64,000 nt of DNA, taken from NCBI RefSeq assembly GCF_002863585.1, contig NZ_PGUY01000043.1:1-64000 (forward strand), in the 5' to 3' direction. The DNA is from Peribacillus deserti. GTDB taxonomy: Bacteria; Bacillota; Bacilli; Bacillales; DSM-1321. The position numbers and the translations under genes were made by a program. Positions 1 to 9,473 of this stretch are shown one piece after another. The notes below the pieces were generated by a model, which saw only the letters and a list, made by a program, of their open reading frames with translations, made no database searches and was not told where the DNA came from. Each line of letters opens with the position of its first letter. The stretch's first letter is position 1.

Positions 1-106
1 TCGGGTCTCTGCCTGCCTTTTCACTTTTTTCTTTACGATTGTGTACTTCATCATTGACGCTTACAATCAGTTTATTGGAGGCAGGCACCGCTGTCGGCTT
101 TTCTTT
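1..106. repeat. Partial copy of dispersed intergenic repeat
   Basis: The segment starts with TCGGGTCTCTGCCTGCC and ends with GGAGGCAGGCACCGCTGTCGG. The same two boundary modules flank an internal block of the repeats at 8955-9440 and 41520-42135. Only this module is present, so the copy is truncated by the window edge or is a decayed fragment. The complementary CTGCC and GGCAG ends could form a stem. Confidence 0.6.
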
Positions 107-268
107 TTAATTTGCTGCAAAATCAATAAATAAACAGAAAAAAGGCTGCAAAGTTATTACAGCCGACCAAAAATTAGCAGGGTATAAAAGCCGTGAACTT
201 AAGGAAATCTATGAAGGAATTTTTTCTTTATGATTACCTACTTTTTTAATAAGAAGGGTTGTGCTTTT

Positions 269-547
269 ATGCCGCTTTCGTACGAACATCAGGTTTCCCT
301 GTTAACAGATATATTAAATAATCATCAAACCGACTGCTGCGGATCTGTAGCAGAATGCGAACAGCTGGAAAGACTCATTAAATCTCTTATGGTTAACACC
401 CAAATTGATGCCGGCGTAAAGACCGTATTGGAAGAAGTTTACCGCTACAGCCAGGGCGGCAGGAATTCATCCGATTTAGACAGCCATATTCTGTCGCATC
501 AGAACCAGCTGGCACAATGGGTAGAGGATATTGGGCAGTTATCTTAA
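269..547 (+). CDS. ytzH: YtzH-like small protein
   Basis: A 92-aa soluble, acidic protein of unknown biochemical role that matches the YtzH family in length and in its MPLSYEHQVSLL start. I chose the ATG at 269, not upstream in-frame starts, because it gives the family length of 92 residues; the longer frame would add 13 residues rich in F and K. Its 3' end overlaps the convergent ytmP stop by 4 bp (544-547), and ytzH and ytmP are also neighbours in B. subtilis. No membrane segment or catalytic motif is visible. Function unknown. Confidence 0.8.
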   Translation: MPLSYEHQVSLLTDILNNHQTDCCGSVAECEQLERLIKSLMVNTQIDAGVKTVLEEVYRYSQGGRNSSDLDSHILSHQNQLAQWVEDIGQLS

Positions 548-1365
548 TTCTTAATGATGACTTTCAGCGATTCCAGCCCATAGTTGCTCTCTTCCACCCG
601 GTTTTTATCCATGTGCCACTGAATCGAGATGATGGTCTGGCATATCACATACCATTTCATTCTAAGCTGTAGTTCTTTCGTAAGCTCTATTCCGTATAAA
701 TGGAGCCAGTCGGCCCATTCTTGTTTCGGGATATATGAGTACAGCAGGACTCCTAGATCAATGGCTGGATCTGCAATCATGGCTCCGTCCCAATCTATAA
801 GATATAGTTCATTGGATTGGGAAAGCAGCCAGTTATTATGATTCACATCGGAATGGCAGACAACCCATTCCTCGCATTTTATATGTTCCAGCTCTTTTTC
901 TAAAAATGCAAGAGACTGCTGTATTACGGGCTTAGAGGCCAGGCTGTTATCAAGCCCGGCTAGAAGCTGTTCTAATAGAGCCTCAGGTTTCAAAGGCGTT
1001 TTACCCATTCGTTTCAGCATATTTAAAAGCGGGCGGGATTGGTGAATTTTCCATAATAGTTGAGCCACATTCTCTTGATTCATTTCATCCGATTTAAGTT
1101 CTCTGCTGTTCAGCCATTCCTGGGCAATAATGACATCCCCATTTTCAAGCCTCTTTGTCCAAACCAGCTTAGGAACAATACCTTCTGCTGAAAGGACGGC
1201 TAGGAATGGGGAAGAATTTCTCTTCAAAAAGAGTTTCTGGTCATTATTCTTTGCTATGAAGGCTTCTCCTGTAGCTCCCCCAGCTGGGGATATCTCCCAA
1301 TCCCGGCCTAATAAATAATCCAAATGGTTCACCTTCAATGTTTGCGGATTAACAGGGATGTTCAC
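544..1365 (-). CDS. ytmP: YtmP, aminoglycoside/choline phosphotransferase-like kinase
   Basis: A 273-aa protein of the APH/ChoK protein-kinase-like fold. The catalytic loop is visible as HSDVNHNNWL (about residues 171-180), with the Asp and Asn of the Brenner motif. The metal-binding Asp lies in LIDWDGA (189-195), followed by ADPAIDLG. The N-terminal lobe has the ATGEAFIAKN strand (31-40) and a KLFLKR lysine. In this family the substrate is usually a small hydroxyl compound such as choline or a sugar; the substrate of YtmP is not known to me. The start is GTG with a GGGGTGC sequence just upstream. It converges on ytzH as in B. subtilis. Confidence 0.8.
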   Translation of the reverse strand: MNIPVNPQTLKVNHLDYLLGRDWEISPAGGATGEAFIAKNNDQKLFLKRNSSPFLAVLSAEGIVPKLVWTKRLENGDVIIAQEWLNSRELKSDEMNQENVAQLLWKIHQSRPLLNMLKRMGKTPLKPEALLEQLLAGLDNSLASKPVIQQSLAFLEKELEHIKCEEWVVCHSDVNHNNWLLSQSNELYLIDWDGAMIADPAIDLGVLLYSYIPKQEWADWLHLYGIELTKELQLRMKWYVICQTIISIQWHMDKNRVEESNYGLESLKVIIKN

Positions 1366-1542
1366 GCACCCCGGTGTTTAATCTTACATGATTTTAAATT
1401 CTATATAACCCATTGGCAATTATTCTAAAGTAAACCCTGAAAAAACAGGATATGTAATACAAAAAAGACAGCTAGTCGCTTTGGGTTCTGAAAGCGACAG
1501 AATAGCCATCTTATAAATTTTAGTTGATAACAGGTTTTCCCG

Positions 1543-3717
1543 TCAAGAGGAGGAAGGATTTTCTTCTTGAACCCACACGTTTGCACTTAGTCCGGCCACT
1601 TTGAAACTTGAGTGTTCAGTGGACCTAATGCACTCAAGTCCGGCCTTGGACCCGTCACACAGCTGCTTCCAGCCGCCTGATATTCCTGTATCGAGCACGA
1701 TTTCTTTTTCTGAGCTGCCGTTATAAAAAATAATGGCTATGTTTACCCACGGACCATATTGCGCCACTCCTTTTAAAAGATAGGCCGCTGTATGCTCATC
1801 ATGGTAAACCAGCTTTAGGTGTCTTTTAATTAATTCGGCCTCATTGAATCGGAAAGCTGCATGCTCTTTTCTTATTTTAATGAGACCCTGTACATATTCT
1901 ACATTTGAGTTATATAAACTTTTGCGTCCCCAGTCAAGCCAATTGATTTGATCTGGAGAATTATAGCTGTTTTCTATATTTTGTTTGGTCCGATAGAATT
2001 CCTGGCCGCTGTGCAGGAACGGGATGCCCTGTGATAAAAGAACAATGGACGTGCCAAGCCGATGCCTGCTTTTCCGGACTTCTTCCGTATCATCCGGGCT
2101 GCATAGCGACAGCTTATCCCAAAGAGTATGGTTGTCATGGGATTCAATATAATTTATGGTTTGGTAGGGCTGCTGAAATAAACCAGGGACTTGCGGCTGC
2201 AAACTGATGCTTCCCGTTATCACCTGTTTTACAGCATCCATTTTTTGTGTGCTGCCAAGAATAAACCCCCGATCAAATAAATTGAAGGTGCTTCCTTTAA
2301 TCGTGTCTCTGAACCAATCATTAAAATGGGCTATCCTCGGCAATTTATGGGCGTTCTTAAGGATCGCTTTCTGTTCTTGGGGCAGCGGAGTATTCAAGTC
2401 CCATCCTTCACCCAAAATGATGCAGCTCCTGTCGGCGGCATCCGCAGTTTTCCTCACCTCATTCATCGTATCTATATCTAAAATCCCCATAAGGTCAAAT
2501 CGGAATCCGTTTACATGGTATTCACTTAACCAATACTTCACGGAATCCAGTATATATTTTCTTGCCATCCGTCTTTCCGAGGCAAAATCATTTCCTACAC
2601 CTGTACCATTCGAGGGTATTCCAAATTGATCATGTCTAAAATAGTAGCCGGGAACAATTTTCTCAAACTGAGAGCTTTCCCGTTCATAGACATGATTATA
2701 AACGACATCCAAGATTACCCGGATGTTTCTCCGTTGAAGAGAGGCTATTAAATTCTTAAGCTCCAGGATCCGGGAATATGGATTTTCCGGATGGACAGAG
2801 TAGCTGCCTTCAGGCGCATTAAAGTGAAGCGGGTTATAGCCCCAATTATATTCTTTAAGGGGGTCTGTCTCATTAACGCCCTCAAAGTCATTGACCGGCT
2901 GCAGTTCCACATGGGTGATTCCCAAAGCCTGAAGGTAGTCAAGCCCCGTAGAGCTGCCGTCAGAGGATTTCGTTCCCTCTTCCACAAATCCACCGTACTT
3001 CCCTTTCAATGTGATTCCGCTTTCAGGATGAATGGAAAAATCACGAATATGCGCTTCATAAATTATGGCATCTGTCGGAGACGAAAATTCAGGGAGAATC
3101 GGGTAGTCCATTTTCGTTTTAGCCAAATCGATGATCACACCGCTTTTTCCATTAAGAGAAACAGACTCCGCATAAGGATCTGCCGCTTCCGTCCAATTCT
3201 TATTCACACATAATTGGTATATATAATGAAGGCCTTCCAAGTTGCCTTCTACTTCTGCGGACCAGACGCCATTTTCTCCCCTTGAACAAGTATGGACCGC
3301 CAATAATCCACCGGCAGGCAGAGATAATTTGACTTTTACTTCTGAGGCTGTTGGTGCCCATAACTTAAATAATGTTTTTTCCCTGCTGTAAGATATGCCC
3401 AAGTCGCCGCTGTAATAAAATAAATCGTCAAACTCTTTAGTCCTTATGACCGCGCCTATCTGTAAATCTGTTTGAATTCCATTCCCATCTTTAATGACGT
3501 AGGATTGTTCAAAGCGGATCGCCTCTGTTGTTTCACATATATATTTTTTATATTCCGGCAGCGGGATACTCTCTTTGATTGTAAGTTCAGACAGCAGATC
3601 TTTACTTTTGATAAAAAAGGAGTCAGCCTCTCCATTGTTGCATGTGTAGGGCAAAAGGATCGTAATGATGTCTAATGTGTCCAAATAAGCTAGAAATGGC
3701 CGGCTCAAATCCTCCAT
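1543..3717 (-). CDS. amyX: Type I pullulanase (alpha-1,6-glucan debranching enzyme)
   Basis: A 724-aa glycoside hydrolase of family 13 that cleaves alpha-1,6 branches of pullulan, amylopectin and glycogen. A CBM48-like N-terminal domain (about 105-200, with FKLWAPTASEVKV) precedes the TIM barrel. The pullulanase signature YNWGYNP is at 290-296, DVVYNH at 337-342, the nucleophile Asp in GFRFDLM (404-410), the acid Glu in GEGWD (436-440), and SHDNH at 526-530. There is no signal peptide, so it is intracellular like B. subtilis AmyX. The start is a strong AAGGAGGGAAGCAATG. It lies 11 bp after ytlR, in an operon-like run ytlP-ytlQ-ytlR-amyX. Confidence 0.95.
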   Translation of the reverse strand: MEDLSRPFLAYLDTLDIITILLPYTCNNGEADSFFIKSKDLLSELTIKESIPLPEYKKYICETTEAIRFEQSYVIKDGNGIQTDLQIGAVIRTKEFDDLFYYSGDLGISYSREKTLFKLWAPTASEVKVKLSLPAGGLLAVHTCSRGENGVWSAEVEGNLEGLHYIYQLCVNKNWTEAADPYAESVSLNGKSGVIIDLAKTKMDYPILPEFSSPTDAIIYEAHIRDFSIHPESGITLKGKYGGFVEEGTKSSDGSSTGLDYLQALGITHVELQPVNDFEGVNETDPLKEYNWGYNPLHFNAPEGSYSVHPENPYSRILELKNLIASLQRRNIRVILDVVYNHVYERESSQFEKIVPGYYFRHDQFGIPSNGTGVGNDFASERRMARKYILDSVKYWLSEYHVNGFRFDLMGILDIDTMNEVRKTADAADRSCIILGEGWDLNTPLPQEQKAILKNAHKLPRIAHFNDWFRDTIKGSTFNLFDRGFILGSTQKMDAVKQVITGSISLQPQVPGLFQQPYQTINYIESHDNHTLWDKLSLCSPDDTEEVRKSRHRLGTSIVLLSQGIPFLHSGQEFYRTKQNIENSYNSPDQINWLDWGRKSLYNSNVEYVQGLIKIRKEHAAFRFNEAELIKRHLKLVYHDEHTAAYLLKGVAQYGPWVNIAIIFYNGSSEKEIVLDTGISGGWKQLCDGSKAGLECIRSTEHSSFKVAGLSANVWVQEENPSSS

Positions 3718-3728
3718 TGCTTCCCTCC

Positions 3729-4694
3729 TTATAATTTTCGGGGCAGGATGTTTAGTTTTCCTTTAAGGACTGTTATCTTGGCATGAGAATTCCCTGCTGC
3801 TTCTCCATCTGTCTGTATCGCCGTTTCCTGGCTGGAAGATATAGTGGCTTCGCTAAATGAAAGGCTTTCTACATTTTTTATTCCTAAATGCCCGCCCCAA
3901 TATACGGTTATAAAAACCAAAAGCAGCTTAAGAGGCGAAATGTTATGTACTATTATCATATTTAATAACCCATCATCAGGAACCGCTTTTGGGGCAATTT
4001 TTATCCCCCCTCCAAAGAAAGGCTGGTTGGCAGCTACCACGAACCATACCTTAGAATAGCTGCTGGTTACACCATCTATGTTTACAAGGATATCCGGCCG
4101 CCTGTACGAAAACAGCATTCGTAAGAAAAAAAGGATATAAATCAGTTTTCCCAGTTTCACAGTATTAAAATACTTCTTCCAAATCGACCGATTAACCATA
4201 TTGGAAACTTCTGCGTCAAGGCCCATTCCTAAAGAATTTACAAATAACACTTTTTTTTCGCCGATGGAGCTTTCCCCAAGGTCAATCAATGAGGGTTCCC
4301 GTTTTTCGTCAAGAAGAACACTGACAAGTTCGCTGATGTTCTTAGGACTGTTAAATCCCCTTGAGAAATCGTTCGCAGACCCGGCAGAAATATTTGTGAT
4401 AATTGCATGCGGAAAATCCGCTGCCCCGTTGATGATCTCGTGCAGTGTCCCGTCTCCCCCAATAGAAACAATAACTATAGTATGGCTCTCGGAGGAGAGA
4501 ATGTGCCGAGTGATTTCCGCAGCATGACCCGGACACTCTGTAAAGCGGGCTTGAAAAGGAAGATTTTGTCTATATAGAACTCTTTCTAAGTTTCTCCATA
4601 ACTTCAGGCTTCCCCCATTTTGTGCTTTAGGGTTGATGATGAAGTATATTGGAAGCTGCCTGCCTTTATTCTCTATTCTCTCCTTTACTTCCAT
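3729..4694 (-). CDS. ytlR: Diacylglycerol kinase/lipid kinase family protein YtlR
   Basis: A 321-aa protein with the diacylglycerol-kinase catalytic fold: IINPKAQNGG near residues 19-28 and the nucleotide loop GGDGT at 79-83, followed by LHEIING. This family (DagK, YegS, sphingosine kinase) phosphorylates lipid hydroxyls at the membrane; YtlR's substrate is not established. The ATG at 4694 is chosen because AAGGAGATTGAAG places the ribosome site 7 nt before it; a TTG six bases earlier is too close. It overlaps the 3' end of ytlQ by 29 bp, which suggests translational coupling. Confidence 0.85.
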   Translation of the reverse strand: MEVKERIENKGRQLPIYFIINPKAQNGGSLKLWRNLERVLYRQNLPFQARFTECPGHAAEITRHILSSESHTIVIVSIGGDGTLHEIINGAADFPHAIITNISAGSANDFSRGFNSPKNISELVSVLLDEKREPSLIDLGESSIGEKKVLFVNSLGMGLDAEVSNMVNRSIWKKYFNTVKLGKLIYILFFLRMLFSYRRPDILVNIDGVTSSYSKVWFVVAANQPFFGGGIKIAPKAVPDDGLLNMIIVHNISPLKLLLVFITVYWGGHLGIKNVESLSFSEATISSSQETAIQTDGEAAGNSHAKITVLKGKLNILPRKL

Positions 4695-5652
4695 CTTCAA
4701 TCTCCTTATCCCATTCCAATCTATGACTATATGTGGTCTGGCAGTAATCTAATAAAGCCTGCGCAGCCTTTAGCTGATTATGTTTAAGCGGCGAGGATGT
4801 GCTTCTCATTCGTTCCAGCCAAGACTGATGTATTTTTTTATCCACAAACATCGTATCGTGAGGTGCAGAAGGGTAATCAATATACCCATTTCTGGAGATG
4901 ATTGCCTTTTTCACTGGCAATTCGATTCCGAGTGAAGAATAAATTTTCGTAACTACTGCAGCCGTCCGATTTACAGACAAGAGCGGATTTAACACTTTTT
5001 TGTCCCCGTATACATGATGCCGTTTTACCCAAAAACGCTCCTTTGATCCAATGAAGGCAGCATTTTCTTCGCCTTCTAAAATAGTAATGCACCATGTTTC
5101 AGTCGGTGAGAGTATAATAATCTCCAATTCGATCGGTGCATTTTTTACAAGAAAAATAGGTTTATATAATATAAGAAAGTTATCAGGAAACCTCTGTAGA
5201 AAAAACTTAAGCTTTTCATCGAAAAAATACACTTGGTCGATATACGATTTTTCCCGAATCGTGGAGCTGACCCATTTCAGCTGAAACCGGAAAACCTGAT
5301 TGAGAAAGGAACGCTTTAATTCTTCTACTGTTTCGGGCTTGGATGACAGAGCAAACGATAGATCAAGAGGTTCCTCATTGGTGCTCACCTCTGTTGATTC
5401 TAAAGTTTCTGTGAACGTTTCCTGCCGTTTAAATATTTTTTTCATTTTGGTGAAGACAGTATCCTTTTCAAGTGCTATATATTCTTCTTCCTTTACTGCC
5501 GATTCAGCTAATGTTTCCAGCTCTCCGGCTAGGAAGGCCGCCTTCACTTTAGTCCACTGCTGTTTTTTTAATCTGACGAATTGAGCAGGATATCTGTAAA
5601 TATCCTGCTCATATCTTGAAATATAATCCTGAAGCTTTATAAGCTGGCCCAT
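4666..5652 (-). CDS. ytlQ: YtlQ-like protein of unknown function
   Basis: A 328-aa soluble protein beginning MGQLIKLQDYISRYEQDIYRY. It is recognised mainly by position between ytlR and ytlP and by its opening residues; I cannot name a catalytic motif. The middle (about 120-250) has alternating hydrophobic strands compatible with a nuclease-related fold sometimes ascribed to this protein, but I do not see convincing active-site residues. An AGGAGGCAGGGTATTACAATG-type ribosome site supports the start. It is followed by ytlR with an overlap and preceded by ytlP with 27 bp between the stop of ytlP (5680) and the start here. Confidence 0.7.
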   Translation of the reverse strand: MGQLIKLQDYISRYEQDIYRYPAQFVRLKKQQWTKVKAAFLAGELETLAESAVKEEEYIALEKDTVFTKMKKIFKRQETFTETLESTEVSTNEEPLDLSFALSSKPETVEELKRSFLNQVFRFQLKWVSSTIREKSYIDQVYFFDEKLKFFLQRFPDNFLILYKPIFLVKNAPIELEIIILSPTETWCITILEGEENAAFIGSKERFWVKRHHVYGDKKVLNPLLSVNRTAAVVTKIYSSLGIELPVKKAIISRNGYIDYPSAPHDTMFVDKKIHQSWLERMRSTSSPLKHNQLKAAQALLDYCQTTYSHRLEWDKEIEDGSKGENRE

Positions 5653-5679
5653 TGTAATACCCTGCCTCCTTTCTTTCTT

Positions 5680-6237
5680 TTATTCCATTGTATGAAAAGT
5701 AAAGTCCTCTATAGTCTCGTAACTCGGACTCATCCCCATATTTGTTTTATACAACGTGAATTGATCTGCCGTAAATGTATAATCTCCAGGCAGCCTTAAT
5801 GATGCAGCGTTGAAGCTATTTTCTCCTGTATATCTCCTGGCTGTAGTAATATGCGGCTTAAACGGCTTTTTGTCCAATCGAAACCCCGACTCCTCGCATG
5901 CCCGGTATACATCTCTCTGAAGGCTGTACAATTTTTTGCTGTGATCGATTCCTGCCCATAATATCCTTGGAGAGGAAGGAGGTCCGAAAATACCCATTTC
6001 GGTCAGCCTCAAGGAAAAGCGTGGATGCTCAGTGGATATCCGCCTCATTTTTTGTATGGAGTTCTCCAATTTTTCTTCTTCAATTTTCCCGAGAAAGGCT
6101 AATGTTATATGAAAATCCTCTGGATGCACCCATTTTTTAAAAGACATCTTATCCTTTAGCTCCGACATTTTTTCCTGCAGGTGATCTTTCGCTTCCTTAG
6201 GCAATTTTAAGGCATAAAAATAGTTTGAATGCGTCAT
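5680..6237 (-). CDS. thpR: RNA 2',3'-cyclic phosphodiesterase (2'-5' RNA ligase family)
   Basis: A 185-aa member of the 2H phosphoesterase family, known as YtlP in B. subtilis. Both HxTx motifs are present: HITL at 43-46 and HITT at 129-132. Members hydrolyse 2',3'-cyclic phosphate ends and can join 2'-5' RNA in vitro. The ATG at 6237 is preferred because GGAAG stands just upstream and the MTHSNYFYALKLP start matches the family length; the longer frame adds 11 unrelated residues. It is the first gene of the run that ends with amyX. Confidence 0.88.
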   Translation of the reverse strand: MTHSNYFYALKLPKEAKDHLQEKMSELKDKMSFKKWVHPEDFHITLAFLGKIEEEKLENSIQKMRRISTEHPRFSLRLTEMGIFGPPSSPRILWAGIDHSKKLYSLQRDVYRACEESGFRLDKKPFKPHITTARRYTGENSFNAASLRLPGDYTFTADQFTLYKTNMGMSPSYETIEDFTFHTME

Positions 6238-6418
6238 ATATATCTTCCTATCTTTTCTTAATTTTGGCAATGTAACTCACAGAGAAATTCCGGGAATGTT
6301 TCTTCTAAAGTAATGTACCCCATTTTCTGCTTATTTTTTCTAATTAGATATAAAAACTATTACGATAAGAAGCCTTGTGAAGTAAAATCTGGTGTGTTAT
6401 ATTAATGGTATAACCGAC

Positions 6419-6441
6419 TGACCAAATTAATCATTTGGTCA
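6419..6441. promoter_or_regulatory. Palindromic operator 1 upstream of yhgE-like gene
   Basis: A perfect 9-bp inverted repeat, TGACCAAAT-TAATC-ATTTGGTCA, 23 bp long. A second 23-bp site of the same type follows at 6497-6519. Length and symmetry fit a TetR-family operator; B. subtilis yhgE is next to the TetR gene yhgD, but no such gene is near here. Confidence 0.6.
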
Positions 6442-6496
6442 TTTAGTTTTCTGAAGGTGTTCTCTCTGAGTCATCCTTCTTTTTTTAATCCAATAA

Positions 6497-6519
6497 TGAC
6501 TAAATGAACTATATAGTCA
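6497..6519. promoter_or_regulatory. Palindromic operator 2 upstream of yhgE-like gene
   Basis: A 23-bp site with ends TGACTA and TAGTCA and 11 bp between. It matches operator 1 at most positions (TGAC.AAAT.AA..AT.T.GTCA). It lies 37 bp before the start codon, so binding would be expected to block transcription or early elongation. Confidence 0.6.
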
Positions 6520-6555
6520 CTCATACAACTCATAAATAACGAAAGGAGAATTTCT

Positions 6556-8856
6556 GTGAAGGTTCTAACATCATTGAAAGGTGAATTTTTAAATATCTTT
6601 AAAACCAGAAAGCTTCTTGTGGCAATCATCGGAATTATGTTTATTCCCTTAATCTATTCCGGGGCTTACCTGTGGGCCTTCTGGGATCCTTATGGACATG
6701 TAGATAAGCTTCCTGTTGCTGTTGTAAATAATGACACGGGAGATACCTATAACGGCAAAGACCTCACAATTGGGGCAGATCTTGTTGATAAATTAAAGAA
6801 GGAGAAAAAGTTTGATTGGCATTTTGTTGACGCGAAGCAGGCAAAAAGAGGTCTGCAGAATCAGGATTATTATATGGAGATTGAGATACCAGCGGAATTT
6901 TCCAAAAACGCAGCCAGTCTCCAAAGTGATGAGCCAAAGAATCTGGAGCTTTTATACACGCCTAATGAAGGTGCGAATTATTTGACTTCAAAAATCGGGG
7001 ATTCAGCAATAGAACAAATTAAGGAGGAAGTAGCGGCTGCTGTAACTAAAACCTATACAGAATCCATGTTTGCAAACATTAAGGATGTCTCAAAGGGGCT
7101 TCAGGATGCAAGCGATGGTGCTGGTGACCTTCATAATGGAATTGAATCTGCAGAAAATGGGGCTGGCCAGATTGATCAAGGAATGAGCTCGGCAAAAAAA
7201 GGTGCAGATGATTTAAAAAATGGCATCAGCACCGCGCTTAAAGGCTCCACACAGCTAAATAGCGGAATAAAAAGCGTGAAGTCAGGCACTGAATCCGTAG
7301 CGGCTAATTTGAAAACAGTTGCTGAAAAGTCCATTGTATTCACAGAAGGGCTTCAAAAAGCGGCTGCTGGGACTGATGATCTTGAAAATGGCCTCCAAAG
7401 ATTAAATGGAGGCTATGGTCAGATGAAAACAGGCCAGGATAAGCTTTTAGATGGAGCCAAAAAAGTGGAGTCAGGTACGAATGCTATTGGATCAGGAGCG
7501 CAGGAACTAGCTTCAAAGACGGCGATCCTGAAAAAAGGTGCCGAACAGACAAGGGCTGGTTCGGCACAAGTATCAAGCGGACTCAGCCAGCTTGCTGCCC
7601 AAATAGACACGATGGCACAGCAAAGCACAAGCCCAGCAGAAAAGGCAAAGCTCGACCAATTAAAAGTAAAGGTACAGGAGCTGAGCCAGGGCAGCAAAAA
7701 AGTAGACGAGGGATTAGGCGGTCTGGGAGATGGAGCAGAAGCGATCAATAATGGTGCAGCTGCCCTTTCTGACGCTGCAAGCCACGCTGCTGCCGGGCAG
7801 AACGGTGTCGTCCAGGGCTTGACTTCCTTTGGTGAGAAATTGGATGAAGCTCACGCAGGAGGGGTAAAGCTTGAAAAAGGCAGCCGCGATCTTTCTTCAG
7901 GATTGAATGAGCTTGCGACAGGCTCTAAACAGCTTGGAGAAGCGACAAACACATTAGCAGCCGGTTCAAATCAATTATCATCAGGACTTGGTGATTTATC
8001 AGGCGGCTCAGAAAGCCTTGTTAACGGTATGACGAAACTTTCCGGCGGTTCAATGACCTTATTAAACGGGATCGATCAGTTAAATGGAGGTACCGGAGAT
8101 TTAGTGAATGGGATGAAAAAACTATCTTCTGGTTCCGAAAAGCTGCAGAATAAACTCCAGGATGGAGCGGATGACACCGGTGATCTAAAGGCTAATGACC
8201 AGGTGTATGAAATGTTCGCGAAGCCGGTACAAGTAAAGGAAACCCATCTGAACCGCGTACCAAACTACGGAACAGGCTTTGCACCTTATTTCCTTCCACT
8301 GAGTTTATTTGTTGGTTCATTGGTCGTATCTATTATTTTCCCTCTCCGCAAGCCGGCTGTTATGCCGAAAAGCGGTCTTGGATGGTTTGCCGGAAAACTT
8401 GGCGTAATACTAGTGATTGGTATGGTGCAGGCTCTGCTTGCTGACTCTGTCCTTCTTGGCCTGCTTGGTCTTGAAGTGAAGAGCATTCCATTGTTTATTG
8501 TATTGAGTATATTTACGAGCTGGACTTTCCTTGCTATTGTCCAGTTCCTGGTCACAGCACTTGATAATCCGGGACGTTTCATAGCCATTTTAATTCTAGT
8601 TGCACAGCTTGTCAGCAGTGCAGGAACATATCCAATTGAACTTGTACCGGACATTCTGCAAAGCGCTGCAGCATTCCTGCCCATGACATATACGGTTGCG
8701 GCCTTCAGGTCGATTATCTCAACAGGGGATTTTAGTTTCATGTGGCATAACACAGCTATTCTTGGTGTATTCTTTTTAGGAGCCATTTCTTGTACACTGA
8801 TTTACTTCACAATCAGTTTTAACAAGGGGAATAGCTTGAAAGAGCAGCACGCATAA
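6556..8856 (+). CDS. yhgE: YhgE/Pip-family membrane protein
   Basis: A 766-aa protein of the YhgE/phage-infection-protein family. One membrane segment lies near residues 17-40, followed by an extracytoplasmic domain of about 530 residues and a C-terminal block of about five membrane segments (from about 575), an ABC-2-permease-like layout. Residues 175-550 are a long run of glycine-punctuated short repeats (variations of LxxGxxxLxxG) likely to form a long helical stalk. Relatives include phage receptors and partners of type VII secretion; the actual role here is not shown. Two palindromic operators precede it and a strong terminator follows. Start: AAAGGAGAATTTCTGTG with a GTG codon. Confidence 0.85.
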   Translation: MKVLTSLKGEFLNIFKTRKLLVAIIGIMFIPLIYSGAYLWAFWDPYGHVDKLPVAVVNNDTGDTYNGKDLTIGADLVDKLKKEKKFDWHFVDAKQAKRGLQNQDYYMEIEIPAEFSKNAASLQSDEPKNLELLYTPNEGANYLTSKIGDSAIEQIKEEVAAAVTKTYTESMFANIKDVSKGLQDASDGAGDLHNGIESAENGAGQIDQGMSSAKKGADDLKNGISTALKGSTQLNSGIKSVKSGTESVAANLKTVAEKSIVFTEGLQKAAAGTDDLENGLQRLNGGYGQMKTGQDKLLDGAKKVESGTNAIGSGAQELASKTAILKKGAEQTRAGSAQVSSGLSQLAAQIDTMAQQSTSPAEKAKLDQLKVKVQELSQGSKKVDEGLGGLGDGAEAINNGAAALSDAASHAAAGQNGVVQGLTSFGEKLDEAHAGGVKLEKGSRDLSSGLNELATGSKQLGEATNTLAAGSNQLSSGLGDLSGGSESLVNGMTKLSGGSMTLLNGIDQLNGGTGDLVNGMKKLSSGSEKLQNKLQDGADDTGDLKANDQVYEMFAKPVQVKETHLNRVPNYGTGFAPYFLPLSLFVGSLVVSIIFPLRKPAVMPKSGLGWFAGKLGVILVIGMVQALLADSVLLGLLGLEVKSIPLFIVLSIFTSWTFLAIVQFLVTALDNPGRFIAILILVAQLVSSAGTYPIELVPDILQSAAAFLPMTYTVAAFRSIISTGDFSFMWHNTAILGVFFLGAISCTLIYFTISFNKGNSLKEQHA

Positions 8857-8860
8857 AGTA

Positions 8861-8902
8861 AAAAAGGATGACTGAGCGAGAAGCTCGGGGTCATCCTTTT
8901 TT
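8861..8902 (+). terminator. Intrinsic terminator after yhgE-like gene
   Basis: AAAAAGGATGAC pairs with GTCATCCTTTTTT around a GC-rich inner hairpin (GAGCGAGAAGCTC), ending in a T run. Confidence 0.9.
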
Positions 8903-8954
8903 ATTTGGGCTCTTTTCTTGAAGATTGTTTTTTTATAAGTTCTGTGGAACTTTA

Positions 8955-9440
8955 CCCTATTGTTAAACAGGTTGATTGGAACGTAAGGTGCGAGACTCCT
9001 TAATCCAGCTACAAGGCTTTAGACCCTCGAGTCATAAGCCATTCCGTCTATGGGGAGAAAAGCACTCCCCACAGCCGGCTCGTCTTATGCTTGGCTAACG
9101 CACGAAGCACAGGATGTGCGAGCCAGGCGTGGCCACAGGACGTGGCGTTCGAGCGTGGTAAGTGCGACTAGGCTTCTGTCTTCACTGTCGTTCGCCAATC
9201 AGCAAGTCTTCTTTATCGGGTCTCTGCCTGCCAAATTGTTTAGAATTTTATATCAATTGGGATTATCACTGAGCGTTTAATATTTATATGTTGGGCAGGC
9301 ACCGCTTTCCGCTTTTCTGTGCGGGAGTAGCGGGACAGGTGAGACCACAGGCGAAGCCGAGGAGGCTCAGCGCCCGCCCCGCGGAAAGCGAGCAACCTCA
9401 CGTTCCAATCAACCCCCTTGTTCAATAACAGCAAAGTATG
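8955..9440. repeat. Dispersed repeat with imperfect terminal inverted repeats
   Basis: The left end has TTAAACAGGTTGATTGGAA followed by CGTAAGGTGCGAG; the right end, read on the other strand, has TTGAACAAGGGGGTTGATTGG followed by AACGTGAGG. Between them are modules (CTCGAGTCATAAGCC, GCACGAAGCACAGGATGTGC, TCGGGTCTCTGCCTGCC) that recur inverted at 41520-42135. No transposase is encoded, and the open frames inside are translations of the repeat. Confidence 0.7.
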
Positions 9441-9473
9441 CGGAAACATCCTTTAGTTACCATTTTACTATCC

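Noticed and set aside
9050-9280. Open frame of 76 codons, with a near-identical frame on the other strand at 41581-41799
   Set aside because: Both are translations of the same intergenic repeat; no ribosome site, and the frame is shared only because the DNA repeat is shared.
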